From Tunicatimonas sp964551335 (GTDB taxonomy: Bacteria > Bacteroidota > Bacteroidia > Cytophagales > Cyclobacteriaceae): DNA of 64,000 bases. Positions 61,728 to 64,000 of the stretch are shown here, in pieces (position 1 is the first letter of the stretch; every line of letters starts with the position of its first letter). The DNA lies in the NCBI GenBank assembly GCA_964551335.1, contig CAZKCO010000003.1, positions 124,001 through 188,000 on the forward strand, read 5' to 3'. The translations under genes and the position numbers were made by a program. The notes under the pieces are model-generated. The model was not told the origin of the DNA and did no database searches. It worked only from the letters and a program-made list of their open reading frames with translations.

Positions 61728-64000
61728 TCAAAAGCTTCGCCCAGCGATTTTTTAAATGGTTCTGCCATCCTGACTACTTCGATGAAATTCAGGGTGATCT
61801 GGAAGAATTGTATCAGCGAAATTTAGTAAAAAGTAGTCGTTTGGCGCAGTGGAGGTATTTTTTTCAAGTATTCGTTTTGTTTCGTCCTAGCCTGATCCGT
61901 TCTTTTCCCCAATCATATCTAATCCATCCTACCATGTTCCGCCATTATTTTAATATCAGCACCCGCATGTTGCTTCGGCATAAGTTTTACTCCACGATCA
62001 ACATTCTCGGACTAGCCGTGGGGATGGGTGTCGCACTATTGATCTATCAGTACATTCATTTCGAACTGAGCTATGATCAGTTTCATGACGATGCGGAAAA
62101 TATCTATCGGCTTACGCAAGAAACTATAAGAAATGGAGAGAGTCAGGGCACCGGGGTATATACTACTTATGGATTAGGTCCCAGCGGAAAAGAAAATATA
62201 CCAGGAGTAGATGATTATACAAGAATACGAACGATAGTAAATGAAGGTCCTATTATCATTAATCCCGAAAACCAATTACGGTTTCTGGAGAATGAGGTTT
62301 GGTATGTTGACAGTAACTTCCTCACCGTATTCAACTTTCCTTTGATCTATGGCCAAAAAGAATCTGTACTCAATCAGAAACACAATATCGTAATCTCAGA
62401 AAAAATGTCAGAAAAATATTTTGGCGTGAGCAACCCGGTTGGGAAGGAATTAAGAATAAGTTTGGGAGCTATGAGCGGAGATTACATTGTCACAGGAGTC
62501 TTAAAACAGTTGCCAGTCAACAGTCATCTACAGTTTGATTTTCTTATCCCCATGACTTTTTTTCGAGAAAATTATATTCCTCCCTATGTGGATGATAGCC
62601 AGGGATGGACGTTAGCTGATTATGTAACATATGTAAAACTATATAAAAACGGGGAAATAAATGAGGTAGGTGAAAAACTCAGTCAGTTGATGGCAGCTCA
62701 TGCCCTAACAGAAGCTAAAAGGTCAGATACAGATTGGAAGATTGGGTTACAGCCACTCACCGATATTCATTTAAAGTCAAATTTTCCCAACGATCCGGCC
62801 AGCCATCCGGGAGATATACAGAATGTCCGATTTTTTGCGATTATTGGCATGTTTATTCTTGCGATGGCATGGATTAACTACATCAACCTTTCTACGGCCA
62901 GAGCTATGCATCGGGCAAAAGAAGTAGGGATTAGAAAGACCATTGGTGCGGCAAAAAATCAGTTAGTAGGTCAGTTCATGACTGAATCCATTGTAATCAA
63001 TGTTCTTGCTGCCTTACTTTCTATAGGCATTGCCTTTTCCCTTTTGCCTATCCTTAATAGTGTTCTTGTGAGAGAAGTATCCTTTTCCATATTTAATACC
63101 ATAGAATTCTGGGTAATATTTTCACTGGCAGTTTTAGTAGGATCATTGCTTTCCGGTTTATACCCTGCTTTTGTTTTATCTTCTTTCAACCCATTACTTG
63201 TACTCAAATCGGCTACCGGTGCTCATACAAATGGGTTTAACCTAAGAAGAACCTTAATTGCATTTCAATTTTTGATATCACTACTGCTCATTTCAGGGGC
63301 TTATCTGGTATACCAGCAGATTACTTTCATGAAAAATCAGGACCTGGGCTTTGATATGGAAAAGATGTTAATATTGAGGGGACCAAGGTTGTTTAGAGAA
63401 ACTTTGAAAGAATCTGGACAGTCAGAAGATAGTAAACAAGAAGTATTGAGAAACAAACTGCTTGCCCATCACTCGATTACTTCTTTTTCAATTGCTAGTT
63501 CAATCCCGGGTAAAGAATATTTTACCACGGAAGGTTTCCGCCAAGCCGGGAAAACAGAGGTTGTTGAGAATGTAAGTATTTTGCTTGTGGATACAGCTTT
63601 TGTCGATACCTATGAATTGGAGTTTCTAGCAAAGACATCCACTTTTGATGTTTCCCCTTCTGTTATTCAGGCCATTGTTAATGAAGAAACAGTAAAAGTG
63701 TTTGGTTTTGGATCAGCCGAAGAGGCAATAGACCAGGTTGTAATTAATAATTGGGGTGAGGGTGATTCTATAGAAATTGTTGGAGTAGTAAAGAATATAC
63801 ATTGGAGATCATTAAAAGATGATCACGCGCCTACACTGTTCATATTATATAATTACGCAGCATATTTCTCTATCATCATGAACATGTCTGACATACAGGC
63901 AACTATTGCCCATATTGAATCAGCTTATCAGGAGGTTTTTCCCGATGATCCTTTCAACTACTTTTTCTTAGATGATGCCTTTAACCAGCAATATCAAGCT
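61724..64000 (+). CDS. FtsX/MacB-type ABC transporter permease, 3' end cut by the window
   Basis: Begins with the ATG at 61724 and stays open for 759 codons to the window edge; the family is usually about 800-880 residues. An N-terminal prefix domain (FCHPDYFDEIQGDLEELY) is followed by the first membrane helix (STINILGLAVGMGVALLIYQ), a MacB periplasmic domain (HFELSYDQFHDDAENIYRLT), and the FtsX helices from about 360 (RAKEVGIRKTIGAAKNQLVG). A second core begins near 505 and repeats the layout. No ATPase gene is in the window. Such proteins export peptides or lipids or act in stress; substrate unknown. Confidence 0.93.
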   Translation, partial: MIKSFAQRFFKWFCHPDYFDEIQGDLEELYQRNLVKSSRLAQWRYFFQVFVLFRPSLIRSFPQSYLIHPTMFRHYFNISTRMLLRHKFYSTINILGLAVGMGVALLIYQYIHFELSYDQFHDDAENIYRLTQETIRNGESQGTGVYTTYGLGPSGKENIPGVDDYTRIRTIVNEGPIIINPENQLRFLENEVWYVDSNFLTVFNFPLIYGQKESVLNQKHNIVISEKMSEKYFGVSNPVGKELRISLGAMSGDYIVTGVLKQLPVNSHLQFDFLIPMTFFRENYIPPYVDDSQGWTLADYVTYVKLYKNGEINEVGEKLSQLMAAHALTEAKRSDTDWKIGLQPLTDIHLKSNFPNDPASHPGDIQNVRFFAIIGMFILAMAWINYINLSTARAMHRAKEVGIRKTIGAAKNQLVGQFMTESIVINVLAALLSIGIAFSLLPILNSVLVREVSFSIFNTIEFWVIFSLAVLVGSLLSGLYPAFVLSSFNPLLVLKSATGAHTNGFNLRRTLIAFQFLISLLLISGAYLVYQQITFMKNQDLGFDMEKMLILRGPRLFRETLKESGQSEDSKQEVLRNKLLAHHSITSFSIASSIPGKEYFTTEGFRQAGKTEVVENVSILLVDTAFVDTYELEFLAKTSTFDVSPSVIQAIVNEETVKVFGFGSAEEAIDQVVINNWGEGDSIEIVGVVKNIHWRSLKDDHAPTLFILYNYAAYFSIIMNMSDIQATIAHIESAYQEVFPDDPFNYFFLDDAFNQQYQA

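Overview
The window looks like a chromosomal segment of a free-living, aerobic, probably marine Bacteroidota of the Cytophagales type. The evidence is a gliding-motility lipoprotein (GldH) next to a RicT-like PSP1 protein, SprB repeats, DUF5777 and PmoA-like (DUF6807) proteins, TPR regulators with a C-terminal LuxR-type helix-turn-helix, and several upstream boxes matching the Bacteroidota -7 consensus TAnnTTTG. This assignment is by gene content only; no rRNA or tRNA was recognised.

Layout. 1-2542: leucine synthesis (leuA, then leuC cut by the window edge). 2705-6585: a helical-repeat protein, an MpaB/rubber-oxygenase-like protein and a Tat-exported TIM-barrel isomerase. 6697-7683: a graveyard holding a decayed IS630-type transposase and two broken gene ends. 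7745-13036: a leftward series of exported proteins (TPR lipoprotein, small membrane protein, DUF5777 beta-barrel, YceI, SprB-repeat/cytochrome-like lipoprotein, secreted-repeat lipoprotein) that looks like an envelope redox module. 13511-16943: a TPR-LuxR regulator, DUF2267 and a 2-hydroxyacid dehydrogenase. 17134-22813: a 1580-residue CheB-CheR-PAS-histidine kinase, an overlapping single-domain response regulator and an abutting unknown protein.

22814-31294 is a leftward sugar-catabolic neighbourhood: a PmoA-like protein, two Gfo/Idh/MocA oxidoreductases, a DUF1080 3-keto-glycoside hydrolase, an enolase-superfamily enzyme and a formylglycine-generating enzyme. A frameshifted SUKH gene and a hicBA pair interrupt it. 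With the isomerase at 5659-6585 and the GMC/subunit-3 dehydrogenase at 48544-50855, this suggests glycoside degradation through C3 oxidation. 31460-45868 is mostly housekeeping: esterase, a degenerate mannose-1-phosphate guanylyltransferase, recQ, purD, ricT-like, gldH, an oxoprolinase/hydantoinase fusion, a cytochrome, an HsdR-N nuclease-like protein and an SLC13 permease.

45873-56019 holds a translationally coupled GH9/deacetylase pair, the GMC dehydrogenase pair, a PIN-domain protein, an M20 amidohydrolase, an orphan antitoxin-like gene, and a GH28 enzyme coupled to an unknown AT-rich gene. 56110-64000 contains four regulator-led units with visible operators: MocR/PPOX/DUF1272, MarR-GNAT, Ada-like/AlkB, and PadR with an FtsX/MacB-type permease that runs off the window.

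The least explained signals are non-coding: self-complementary intergenic elements at six or more loci, three 16-bp palindromes spaced exactly 42 bp apart, a 7-copy octamer directly before a start codon, and two intrinsic terminators with no obvious gene upstream. No CRISPR array, complete mobile element or complete defence system was found.
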